Shown in pieces: positions 11,701 through 22,447 of a DNA stretch of 64,000 nt; within the stretch, counting starts at the first letter, position 1; each line of letters opens with the position of its first letter. Under the pieces are notes generated by a model. That model made no database searches. It was not told the DNA's origin and was given only the letters and a program-made list of their open reading frames with translations. Made by a program: the position numbers and the translations under genes. Source of the DNA: Plantago ovata (lineage: Eukaryota; Streptophyta; Magnoliopsida; Lamiales; Plantaginaceae); the NCBI GenBank assembly GCA_028274465.1, contig CM051455.1:124407462-124471461 (forward strand), read 5' to 3'.

Positions 11701-12999
11701 TCCATTCGAATTCTACTTGCGATAGCTGCCTACTATGATTATGAGATCTGGCAGATGGATGTAAAGACAGCCTTCCTCAATGGCAACCTTGAGGAAGAGG
11801 TCTATATGGTACAGCCGAAAGGTTTTATTAGTAAAACCAGGCCAACTGCTGTATGCAAATTACAAAGATCCATCTATGGGCTAAAGCAAGCGTCAAGGAG
11901 CTGGAATATCCGCTTTGATAAAGCTGTCAAATTGTTTGACTTCATCAGAAGCAAGGAAGATCCCTGTGTCTACGCGAGACACAGCGACAAAGGAGTTGTT
12001 TTCATGATCATTTATGTAGACGACATTTTGATTATGGGAAACAATGTCTCTATGCTAGAAGAGACTAAAGTTTGGTTATCAAGTACCTTCTCGATGAAGG
12101 ACTTGGGTGAAGCGAACTACATCCTAGGGATCAAGATCTTTAGATATAGATCCAAGAGGATGTTGGGAATGACACAGTCCACCTACATCGATAAAATACT
12201 GAAGCGTTATAAGATGGACGACTCAAAGAGAGGCTTTCTCCCAGCTAGGCATGGGATTGTCTTATCAGTTAAGGATGGTCCTAAAACTGATGAAGAAAGA
12301 AATGCAATGAGTCGTGTGCCCTGTGCTTCGGCAGTAGGGTCTATAATGTATGCAATGAATTGCACAAGGCCCGATGTGGCATACGCGCTTAGTGTCACTT
12401 GTCGACACCAACAGAATCCAGGAGTACCTCACTGGACTGCTGTGAAGAACATTCTTAAGTACCTTAGACGGACTAAAGAGATGTTCTTGGTGTTTGGTGG
12501 AGAACCAGAATTAAAGATGTCTGGGTATGTCGACGCTGGATTTGAATCAGATCCTGATGACTTTAAGTCACAGACAGGATACGTATTCAAATTGAACGGA
12601 GGAGCTGTCTGTTGGAAGAGTTCTAAGCAAGCCACGGTTGCTGACTCATCCACAGAGGCCGAGTACATTGCTGCATCAGAAGCATCGAAAGAAGCTGTCT
12701 GGATTTCAGAGTTCTTGAAGGAATTGAGGGTTGTTCCTGCTCCCAGTCCAATATAGATTTATTGTGACAATACCGGCGCCGTCGCTCAAGCTAGGGAGCC
12801 TAGATCTACAAACAAGAACAAACATGTACTTAGAATATATCACGTTATACGTGAGATTATAGATAGAGGAAAAGTTAGTATAGAACGTGTCTCTACCACG
12901 GACAACGTGGCAGATCCGTTCACCAAGGTCTTATCAGTGGAAGTCCACTTAAGACATTATGCTAATCTGGGCATTAGGCATAAAGGTGACAGGCTCTAG
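8788..12999 (+). pseudogene. B1 gag-pol polyprotein (four premature stops)
   Basis: One frame from ATG 8788 (MASISLRAVLEK) to TAG 12997-12999, about 1400 codons. Gag ends in a zinc knuckle, CLFCKQKGHWKNDC (about 9571-9612). The protease site reads VLDTARGSH where a Gly is usual. Next come the pre-integrase Cys pair (CESCVKGK), the integrase core ([24 protein letters not shown]), the RT core YVDDILIMG, and RNase H ending [14 protein letters not shown] and YCDNTGAVAQAR. In-frame stops sit at 8962 (TGA), 9310 (TAG), 9880 (TAA) and 12754 (TAG), yet no frameshift is seen over 4.2 kb. Against B2 the segment HCW is missing before LGHINETR. It acted in cytoplasmic particles and in integration; this copy cannot make the whole protein. 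Confidence 0.93.
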
Positions 13000-13002
13000 T
13001 CC

Positions 13003-13013
13003 AAGTGGGAGAT
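13003..13013 (+). other. B1 polypurine tract
   Basis: AAGTGGGAGAT immediately precedes the 3' LTR, the expected plus-strand primer site. Confidence 0.75.
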
Positions 13014-15084
13014 TGATAGTGTATATGTCCTAGAGACGGTCCTTACTAAGGGCATGGTGCCCTTATAGAGGGCATATATGTACTATTACACAGGTCAACG
13101 TAATATAATATATGTTTTTTGCATTTTACTATTGAGTATCGCTTTCATATTTATATTACACCAGGCTGCAGCATGCCATATCTTTATTACTGTCTGTATT
13201 GATATTAAACATGTCCCCTCGGATAGATGACCGATCACACAGTTAGTGGGAGCTATGTGAGTTATCATCTATCCCAAACTCTCCCTAGTCGTGGTTCATC
13301 TCGGATGTGGGGGTCTGAATGAACATGAAAAGACTAGTATGCGTGGAGGTTATACTTGTTGGAGCAAGTGTGAGCCGATCCCACGGCCACGGAACGGATT
13401 GTTGGACGATCGAGAAACGTTCCCATAACTGCGCATAGTTGTTCGAAGAAGCTTTATCGAACAATGGAAGTACCCACCGGACACTCCCATCGATGTATAC
13501 TCTACACCGAAGTGTCTATGGGAACCGGTGAGTTGTCGAAGTGATGTCATTCGTCCTTTGTACTTACAGGACTTTATCATCACATTTGTTGCCCCATATC
13601 CTTGGTGGACCCGTCGATGTCAGCTCTGAATAAGCAGCTGACCTAAGACACGATCCAGGATTATGGTTAAATACAAATAGGGGTGATAATGGATTCTGTG
13701 AAGGATTCATCTCTCAAGTGTAGCACAGGAGAGCACTGCTCATAGTCTGCATAGTTGTGTTGGTAAAGTCACTGGCCAGTGCAAATGATATATAAAGATG
13801 GTCATAAGTATATCTTAACCAAGCAACTCCCTGAGTCGCCCATGGATGTATTATTGGGATAGACACTTCATCGATCCTAGATACATTTGAGCAAGTCAGA
13901 TGAAGGGACGTTACCATCGCCGCGTTGAGCGCAACAGGCTTCGCAACGAAAGGGTTAAGCTTTGAGAAACCTCTCAAACGTCCTCACGTATTAATATTGC
14001 AAATGGAACCGTCCAGGAATTCCATGTTGCCTAGTCTAGGACTTGCTTAATACAGTGAGGCTCTATGGGTCACACTATGTGGTGATTCAGTCTATTAGAA
14101 TATCCTTGAAGATGGAATCGCAATTAATTTGGAATTAATTGTGATCGATGAATTATAATTGATTTGGAATTAATTATAATAATTGGTGGCTCAATTAATG
14201 ATTTGGGATTATTAATTGAATTAGCTAATTAATTGTATTTTATGTAAATACAATTAAAGATTATATTTTGGAAATATAATGGAGGTTTGATTAGAAAGGA
14301 TATGTTAATTTAGAATTAACATATGCACTTGGGCAAAATCTACTTGGAGTTTGGATTGCCTTAGAAATATAAGTGAGTCCCAAAAGTGGGACCCACCTCC
14401 CGTAGGACAAGGCGCGCGCGCGCGTGGTTAGATAAGGGGAAGGAGTTCGACTCCTTCCTCTATTAGAAGTCCAAGGGATAAGTTAGATTTTCCTGATTGA
14501 GTTTTAATTTGATTGGGAATGAATCTAGACTTGATATTGGTTTCCTTGTGCGATAAGAATTAGATTCTTATTCCTTTACGAAGTCTAATTGCTTATGCTT
14601 TAGGCTTCTATAGACTACTATATATAGTAGACTATTAGAGAGTTTTTGACAGAGACTTTGACAATCATTCTACCCAGTTTTCTTAGAGAAAATAAAAACT
14701 CTCCCCTCCTCTTAGCCTCACGCGCGCGCACCACCACCTGGAGGAATTGCCGCCCCGTCTTCTTGGTCACATAAAGAATATCCTAGCATTCTTCCGATAG
14801 GTTGTTCATCCGTGGATACCAAGGTTGAGGTTCTACGAGCTGGAAACTAACTCTTATTGTCTTGCAGATATAAGGAGCATTGTAGATATCTTCGACTTTG
14901 ACGAAGGAGAAGATACACCGGATTATTACGAAGACTTGGAAGCTGTTTTGGAAGTAAGGTTAGTCTTCTAATTGACGTGTTTATATATATACGACATATG
15001 CATAATCAATTAACCTGTATGTTAAGAAAATTTTTGAAATTTCGCTGCGTACCCTAGGGGTAACTCTGACCGTATTTTCTTACA
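13014..15084 (+). repeat. B1 3' LTR
   Basis: 2071 bp with the same ends as the 5' LTR and a TATA box at 14619-14626. It keeps the block near 13172 that the 5' LTR has lost. An antisense open frame at 13714-13977 recurs in all B LTRs but is not taken as a gene. Confidence 0.93.
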
Positions 15085-15813
15085 TCAACTACAAAACCTT
15101 TACAACTCTTGCACATGGAATTGTTTGAGTCTTCTTCAACAAGCTGTGATGGTAAGAAGTATGGTCTGGTGGTGGTAGATGACTATTCAAGATTCACTTG
15201 GGTAGTATTTATCAAGCACAAATCTGAAACAAGGACTGAAATACCCAACTTGCTGAATAAGCTTGAAGTCATGAAAAATGACAAGGTAAAAGTCATAAGG
15301 ACAGACCATGATACTGAGTTTGTAAACGAGTACATAACTGAGTATTGCACTTCAAAAGGCATACAACATCAGTTATCCTTAGTAAGGACACCTCAACAAA
15401 ACGGTGTTGCTGAACGGAAGAATCGCACCCTAAAAGAAGCCGCAAGAACAATGCTTGCTGACACTGAAATAAGTGAGGCTTACTGGGTTGAAGCGATTAA
15501 TACCGCCTGTTACACTCAAAACAGATGTCTGATTACTAAGGAATACAACAAAACTCCATATGAGTTGTTTGTTGGAAGACCTCCTAATATCACTCATCTA
15601 AGAGTATTTGGTTGTAAGTGTTTGGTTCTTAATAACGGTAGAGAATACCTAAGAACATTTCAACCAAAGGCAGACGAAGCGATATTTATTGGTTACTGTT
15701 CGCATAGTAAAGCTTATAGAGTTTACAACAAAAAGGCACAAAAGATCGAAGAATCAGTGCATGTTGTATTCTACGAAAAGACACAAGGAGTGCCTGCTGA
15801 AGAAGAAATATGA
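15085..15813 (+). pseudogene. A1 integrase
   Basis: The A1 pol frame resumes at the target-site copy. It would join viral DNA to the genome. The core is clear: GKKYGLVVVDDYSRFTWV, VIRTDHDTEF with the second catalytic Asp, and PQQNGVAERKNRTL with the catalytic Glu. The first catalytic Asp, in the usual Copia HMDLFGP, is replaced (HMELFES), and the Gly after the second Asp is also changed. The frame runs to TGA at 15811-15813 and continues in the same frame at 15814. The integrase is likely inactive even without the stop. Confidence 0.88.
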
Positions 15814-15819
15814 GAATGT

Positions 15820-17865
15820 ATGAAAAAGCTAATCATACATGAGCATAGAACTGAATCTGATGCTAGGCAAATCAAGTCAATTGAACTAAATGATGATTCT
15901 GACAATGACTCTCCTCCCCCAAGTCATGACAAGATAAATGTAGTTCAGGACAAAGAATTTCCAGCAAAAGACGCAGTTGCCCCGGAAGTTGCTGAAACTA
16001 CGCAACCTCCCGTGTCTGCTGATGAGTTACCACAATCTAGCAATGCTGAACAAGCAGTTGCTGATGAACCAATCTCAGCAGAGACACAAAATACCAGTAG
16101 TACTGAACAAGTACATGTTGAAGAGTCACATGCTGATAAGCAAACATATCCAGATCCAACGAGCAGAAAGCCTGTTAATAAATGGATTAGAGATCATCCC
16201 TCTACGGATATGATTGGCGATATTAATAAACGCCAAGTGACTAGATCCAAAGCATCTACTACTCATGGACTTGCTGAAGAAGCAACTGTCGTAGAAGTAG
16301 AATCATTGTTCTCTTGCTTTGTTTCAGAAATTGAACCTAAAACCATAGAAGAAGCTTTAAAGCATTCTGAATGGATAAAGGCAATGCAAGAAGAACTGGA
16401 TCAATTCGAAAGGAACAAAGTCTGGAAACTTGTACCACTTGCTGAAGGCAAGAAAGCTATTGGTACAAAGTGGGTGTTTAGAAACAAGCTGAGTGAGTCT
16501 GGAGAAGTAACAAGAAATAAAGCACGTTTAGTTGCTCAAGGTTACTGTCAGACTGAAGGATTGGACTATGATGAGTCTTATGCACCAGTTGCAAGATTGG
16601 ATGCAATTAGGCTTTTCTTGGCCTTTGCTGCTCACAATGACTTCATTGTTTACCAAATAGATGTTAAAAGTGCATTCTTGAATGGTGAACTTGCTGAAGA
16701 AGTCTACTTAGAACAACCCCCTGGCTTTGAACTTCCCTCAGAAATCAAGATGGTATACAAGCTTCAGAAAGCTGTATATGGTCTAAAGCAATCACCAAGA
16801 GGATGGTATGATACCTTAGCTAAGTTCTTGCCAGAGAATGGTTTCAAGAAAGGTCAAGTTGACAAAACCTTATTTACCATGAACCATGATGGTAAAATAC
16901 TCTTAGTTCAAATTTATGTGGATGACATAATTTTTGGATCTAAGGACAAGCAACTTTGTGATGACTTTGCCAAACTCATGACAAACAAGTTTGAAATGAG
17001 TATGATGGGAAAATTGAATTATTTCCTAGGATTGCAAGTCAAGCAACTCAAAGATGGAATATTCATAAATCAGGCAAAGTATGCGAAAGAAATGCTCATA
17101 AAGTTTAGGATCAAAGAAGAAGAGAAACCTCAAAAGATCCCTATGAGTGTTGGTACCAAATTGGGCTATACTAAAGAAGATAAAAGTGTTGAAGAACACG
17201 AGTATAGGAAGGTCATTGGTTCCTTGTTGTATTTAACAGCAAGTAGACCTGACATTCAATATGTTGTTTGTGTGTGTGCAAGATTCCAATCTGATCCAAG
17301 AGAATCACACTACAAAAAGGCAATCAAGATACTGAAATATGTCAAAGGTACAGTCAATGTTGGATTATGGTATCCTAAAGATTCTGGACTAGAATTGGTT
17401 GGTTATTCTGATGTTGATCATGGAGGATCAACTCTTGATAGAAAAAGTACCTCTGGAACTTGTCAGTTTTTGGGTACTAGATTAATATCATGGTTCAGCA
17501 AGAAGCAAACATGTGTTGCCAATTCATCTACTGAATCTGAGTACATTGCGGCTGGTTGTTGCACAGCTCAAATCCTATGGATTCATCAACAATTAAGAGA
17601 TTATGGTATTTCTGCAAAGAAAACACCAATCTTTTGTGATAATACAAGTGCTATTGCTATCACGCAAAATCCTAAGTTTCACTCAAGGACTAAGCACATT
17701 GATATTAGACATCATTTCATTAGAGATCATGTGGAAAAGGGAGATATTGAGGTTGTAAAAGTGGGTACTGATGATCAACTTGCTGACATCTTTACCAAGC
17801 CACTACCAGATAATAGATTCGCAATTCTAAGGTATAACCTTGGATTGATTGAATTACCTCAATAA
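15820..17865 (+). pseudogene. A1 reverse transcriptase and RNase H
   Basis: An open stretch of 681 codons in the same frame as the integrase, separated from it only by one TGA. After an acidic linker come the Copia RT start ([19 protein letters not shown]), the segment [14 protein letters not shown], and the catalytic YVDDIIFGS at about 16915. RNase H follows ([38 protein letters not shown]) and ends [14 protein letters not shown]. It would copy element RNA to DNA and remove the RNA strand. No damage is visible inside this part, the best preserved coding region of A1. Confidence 0.92.
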
Positions 17866-17882
17866 AGAATACAATTGGCGGA

Positions 17883-18243
17883 TTGCTGAAACAGGCATTC
17901 AGCAAGCCAAAGTATTCTTACTTAATTAAAATCTCCTTCCACTAATTTCTTCTAAGAAATGGTAAGTCACTACATGATTGCTGAAACAGGCAATCAGCAA
18001 GTAATTCCTTCAAAACGGGTATTTGTTAGGAAACTTGATCACTTGCTGAGACAGGCACTCAGTAAGAGAAAAACCTTAAAGATTGCTGAAACGGGCATTC
18101 AGACAATCAAAGATACTGAAACAGGTATTCAAGTATCAAAGGAAAACTCTGAGACGGGAACTCAGAAAAGAGCAAACTCACTTCTCAGATTTTACCAAAA
18201 GATGTCTCAAGATAAAAAGAATTTACTGATACGGGAACTCAGA
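17883..18243 (+). repeat. Array of seven hairpin repeats after A1 pol
   Basis: Diverged units at about 17883-17905, 17978-18000, 18043-18065, 18083-18105, 18113-18139, 18148-18165 and 18227-18243. The first two have stems TTGCTGA and TCAGCAA around a loop like AACAGGCAT; later ones decay but keep the ACRGG loop. In one frame (17959-18255) the units read as a repeated AETGIQ-like peptide. Spacing is irregular. Confidence 0.85.
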
Positions 18244-18255
18244 AATGTCTTTTAA

Positions 18256-18772
18256 ATTAAAGAAATATGAGATGTCTGATTAAGGGGGAACTTTCAGCTA
18301 GTAACAAGGCTATTTATGCAAACTCGCTGAAAAGATTCTTGTTTATTTCAGCAAGCAATCAAATCCCATAAATCTTGGTAAAATCAATTTGTGACGTTAA
18401 TCGGGCACATGATAAACTCACTAATAATCATGAAATGAAATACAATCGTGGCCATTGATTAAAAGGAGTTATTGATCTAACGGTTAACATTACAAAGAGA
18501 AAGAGTGCTCTGACGGTTTTTGTTAGTGGGCCACTACGCATTTAATGCAAAGGCTCCACTAACGCTATTGTTTCTCTGTTTTACCCTTGCTGAGAACTCA
18601 AATCGATTGAGATTCTTGCACATCAGAGACACTATATAAACAAGGAGTTGGAGAAAGAAAAAATTCTTTAACTCACATTTCCTTTCTCTGCAAATTTTAG
18701 CCTGAATCTACTGTACCTCCGGTCAAAAAGCAAACAATCTTTTTCGTACACATTTCTCATCTATATAAAGAA
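18256..18772 (+). promoter_or_regulatory. Spacer before the A1 extra ORF with tract and TATA-like sites
   Basis: About 500 bp without a gene. AAGGGGGAA at 18282-18290 resembles the polypurine tract at the 3' LTR. TATATAAA at 18633-18640, in CACTATATAAACAAGG, lies about 135 bp before the next ATG and is followed by a pyrimidine-rich leader. A second TATATAAA is at 18762-18769, directly before the ATG. A3 (53626-53783) keeps only the second. A promoter here is an inference. Confidence 0.4.
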
Positions 18773-21021
18773 ATGGCACCAAAGAGACAGTCATCTAAGA
18801 CATCAAAGTCGTCTAAGGTTGACAGTGCTGAAAAACGCACTGCTCCGGTGACTAACACAGCGAAAGTTGTGTTGAAAAACGATAGGATAATAGAAAAACC
18901 CATGCCTCCCGCATATCTAGACACTAGAAAGTGTGAGTTGATGATGCAATGGGGTGGTTTTGCAAAAGAGAAGTATATCCGATACTTCTATGAACAAGAA
19001 CTAGACGGTGATAATGAGGAGGCGCTTGACTTCATTAAACAGCAAGGCCTCATTCACTTTATAACAGCTCGCCCTAAGAAAGTGAGCATGTTAGATACTA
19101 TGGAGTTCTACAACAATGCAGAAATCCAGTCCGTAACTGATGGTCAAGGAGTCACTGAAAAAGTGATCTTCTCCACAGTTCAGAATACGCAAATCGTCCT
19201 GAAATGGACTGATTTAGCAGAAATCTTTCAGATTCCAACCACTGGAACTGAAGATGACATCACTGCCACTGATGAAGAAATTGAAGCCTTCTACAGTGAT
19301 GTCAGAAATGAGAAAATGAAGAAAGGAGAGATTACTCCCGTGACTTGGACAAAGCACGTTAAGAGGAAGCATCTCTGCCATTCACTTGATCTAGTAGCTC
19401 TGCTACTAATCAAAGTCTTAGACTCCCAAGTCGGAGGAATAGACCAAGTAGGCTTGAGAAGGTGGCCGTTGCTGATGCATATCTATGAGAACAAAACGGA
19501 GCTCAACTGGACAAAGTACATTTTCAACAGACTTGTTGATTGTGTTACTAAATTCAAGGTCAAGGTTGAAGACAACAAGGTCTCACCTACCTTCCCATTC
19601 ATGTATGGACTGAAGATATGCTATATCCTTGAACACTTCAGGATTCAGCTGAGAAACCCATTGCCAATCAAGAAATTTGTAAGCAATGTGGGAAGAGCCT
19701 TCTACAAGCAGAATGTACCTAAGATTGCTGGCAAGAAACTTGAAAAATCTAAGAAGACAACAGTTGCAGATGTTGTCAGCACAAGTCAGCAAGAAAGGTA
19801 TACAACAGCTGCAGATGTTACCACTCAGCAACAAAATGTTCCAGCAATTGAAAAAGTTGTTGATCAAACTGCTGTAGATGGTGATCATGATGAAACTGCT
19901 GTAGATGGTGATCATGCTAAGACCACTACACCCGTTGCTGAAAATGCAACTACTGATGCTACTGCTGGAGAGAAACTGGAAAAACCAAAGAAGAAAAGAG
20001 GAAAGCTGATGATGACACTCAGACTGCAGCGTCATCAGCTAACCCCATCCCCGAAAGAAAAAGGACAAATAACCCAAGAAAGAAAACACTAGCTCGCAAG
20101 TCAGTACCAATTGTCCATGATCTTTCGGACGACTCTCAAGCAGTTGCTGAAAAGCAAGCTCCAGTAGATGTTGACAAAGTGGTTACTGCGACCTATGTCA
20201 GCAATGTTGAAGTGTTTGCGGAAGCCTTCAACAATCAACTTAATGTTGATACATCTACTGAGAATAGACCACAAGGCAGTGGAAATAAAATTCCTGCCTC
20301 AATCCCAGATATCTACATTGTAGATAATCTTGATGATCAGACTCTGGAACTAGTGATTGATATCGCTGCTGATATAAGAACCGCGGCACTTGCTGAAGCT
20401 GCCGTTGCTGAAAAGATGGTTGCTGAACAAGCAACTCATCAAGTTACTGAAGAACCAGTTGCTGAGACCGCAATGGTTCAAGTCCCATAAGTTGTTGAAA
20501 CAACACAAGAGACACTATTCGACGACGCATCTCGTGATGCTGAGAATACTGGACCTAGTTCACCGAAAACATCCATTGACAAAGTTCAGCTGGTGCTGAA
20601 AGAACTAAGTCATCAAATGGAGTTGGATGTTGAAGACACTTCCAACAAATCAATCGATGTTTTCATGACAAGCAGTGAACTCAAGGGTCAAGATGCCTCT
20701 GCTCAACTTGTCATTTCAGAGACAAGGGAGATTGCTGAACCCGCACAGCTTTCTCAAACAGAGCAAGAAAAGAAGTCTGCTGAAGAAACAGTCCCAGATA
20801 TTGAAGAAGCTGTCGTTGCTGAAAGGACTGAGCCACAACCTGTCCTTCTTCAGTAGGTAGTTAACTCAACCATAAGCAAATCTTCACTATCTGAAACTCA
20901 ATCTTTTGCTAATATAATGATTTCTCTACAGACTTCTCAAGATACAAGTCAGAAGGTTGTTGAAGCCTTTGCACCAGAATCAACACTTCCTGCTCAGCAG
21001 GTAGTTAAAGTTTTTGGTAAT
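18773..21021 (+). pseudogene. A1 extra ORF after pol (env-like position), N-terminal part
   Basis: ATG at 18773 opens 439 codons: a Lys/Ser-rich start (MAPKRQSSKTSKSSK), then a more ordered region of about 300 residues with WGGFAKEKYIRYFYEQ and WPLLMHIYENKTELNWTKY. After that it becomes acidic and Ala/Glu/Val-rich, with many AVAE-type repeats. A frameshift lies near 20000, with stops at 20488 and 20854. I see no clear signal peptide or membrane anchor. Sireviruses are known for an envelope-like ORF in this place, and I use the label for position only. The frame is cut at 21022 by C1 (GTAAT duplicated) and resumes at 34285. The same start is seen in A3 at 53784. Confidence 0.7.
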
Positions 21022-22302
21022 TGATGAATGTGTATTTTACACTTTCATTCGAGTCTTTTTCACCTATTTTAGCTATCCTCTATGTTAATTTAGCTATATT
21101 TTAATGCATTTTATTAGAATAGTGTCACGTTTCCCTTTAGATTTTATTTTACAGGTTTTGGTTGAAATTCGAAGATTTTCGGGCAAATATATTGAAGTTG
21201 ACAAGGAATTGGTGTTCCAGAAGCCTATTTGGAGTATCTGAAGGTTTCCGGATAGGATTTGGAGTCTAAGGGCCGAATCTGGAGGTTAGAAGGCTACTAG
21301 AAGTCAGAAACCGAGTCCGAAAAGGGGAAGAAATCCAAAAACGCGGAATTCCGCGAATTTCTCTCCGGGCGAACCGCCGCAGAGGTGAGGCGAACCGCCG
21401 GGCGTGTGGGGCGAACCGCCCCACAATAATTCGAGGCCTATATATAGTTGCTCAGTTTTCTCCGAAAATCATACTTTTCCAGACCTACTTTCTCACCTCT
21501 CTCTGTAGTTTTAGGTAGGGACTTCCCAGAGCCTGTTCTGGGGGTACGTAGCTTAGGGGACACTTTTTCATAGCGGATTGGAGCTTGTAGGATCGCAATT
21601 CTTCGGAGATTGACAACCTTTGGTAACTTGTATCTTACAGTTTAATCTACTTATTTTATATATCTTTCAATATGTTTTCTTCTATGATTTCTGTTGATTG
21701 CATGCCTATTATGAGTAGCTAAACTTATCGTTGGTGGTAGTATGTGAATTCTTAGCAAAGGGAAGATAATCATGCTAATGGCTATATCGCGCATTATACT
21801 CCGTGTCATTGCTTTATTTCGTTGATCAGGCACAACCTAAATTCTCGTATGTTGTATTAATTATTATGCACAATTGGACACTTGTCGACCTGGACGCGAG
21901 TTTATCTTCGTAGTGTTGAATAATTACGGAACACATTAGGACAATAGTGATTGACTTGTCAGACCAATTATCTTCGTAGTGCTTAATAATTGCAACAGGA
22001 CACTAGATTGATTCAAAGATCTCTATGCAACACCGAGGAATTTATGCATGATTATCGACTCATTATGCTTTGAAGGATCATACTATCACCAATCTCCATT
22101 ATCTGTTAGAAAAACCCCTTTGTTATCTGTCTGCTGTTTATATTCTCTTGTTAAATAGATAAAGCTAGTTATAGTCCTCAGAGAACGACACTCGAGTCAT
22201 TCTACTGCTACACTACGGTTTTCGTTGTAGTTGTGGATTGCCTTTGGCTAAATAACAAATATTATTTGCTTGAATTCGGAGCACGACATCCGCGGTTCAT
22301 CA
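21022..22302 (+). repeat. C1 5' LTR
   Basis: 1281 bp with ends TGATGAA and TTCATCA, which are inverted copies of each other. Three GGCGAACCGCC palindromes (21365-21424) stand just before TATATATA at 21439-21446. Confidence 0.94.
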
Positions 22303-22305
22303 AAT

Positions 22306-22323
22306 TGGCGCCGTTGCCGGGGA
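22306..22323 (+). other. C1 primer-binding site
   Basis: TGGCGCCGTTGCCGGGGA lies 3 bp after the LTR. This is the type known from Athila and related Gypsy elements (usually attributed to tRNA-Asp), unlike the Met site of A and B. Confidence 0.85.
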
Positions 22324-22447
22324 CTATACTCCTTTTTTCTGTTTAATTTGTTTATATTTTCAGCTTTAGATTCCTAATTCTATTAGTTTTAGTTTTCCTT
22401 TTTAATCTCTCTCTGATACTACTTTCCTAGTCTGTTACAGATAGTGT

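Larger units (their letters stand above)
5222..15084 (+). mobile_element. B1: full-length Copia retrotransposon
   Basis: A 9863-bp element with two LTRs (5222-7254, 13014-15084), a Met primer site, one gag-pol frame and a polypurine tract, flanked by TCAAC at 5217-5221 and 15085-15089. It is inserted between the pre-integrase and integrase parts of A1 pol. The domain order protease, integrase, RT, RNase H places it in Copia. I do not assign a lineage with confidence. Confidence 0.93.

Noticed and set aside
9940-12756. Separate 938-codon gene starting at 9940
   Set aside because: The first codon is TTG, and the frame continues without shift from the gag start at 8788. It is the downstream part of one polyprotein after a stop at 9880.
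17883-18243. CRISPR-like array
   Set aside because: Units are inverted repeats with irregular spacing and no spacers of fixed length, in a plant retrotransposon.
18773-20092. Calling the extra ORF a true envelope protein
   Set aside because: No signal peptide, transmembrane segment or cleavage motif is visible; only its position is envelope-like.
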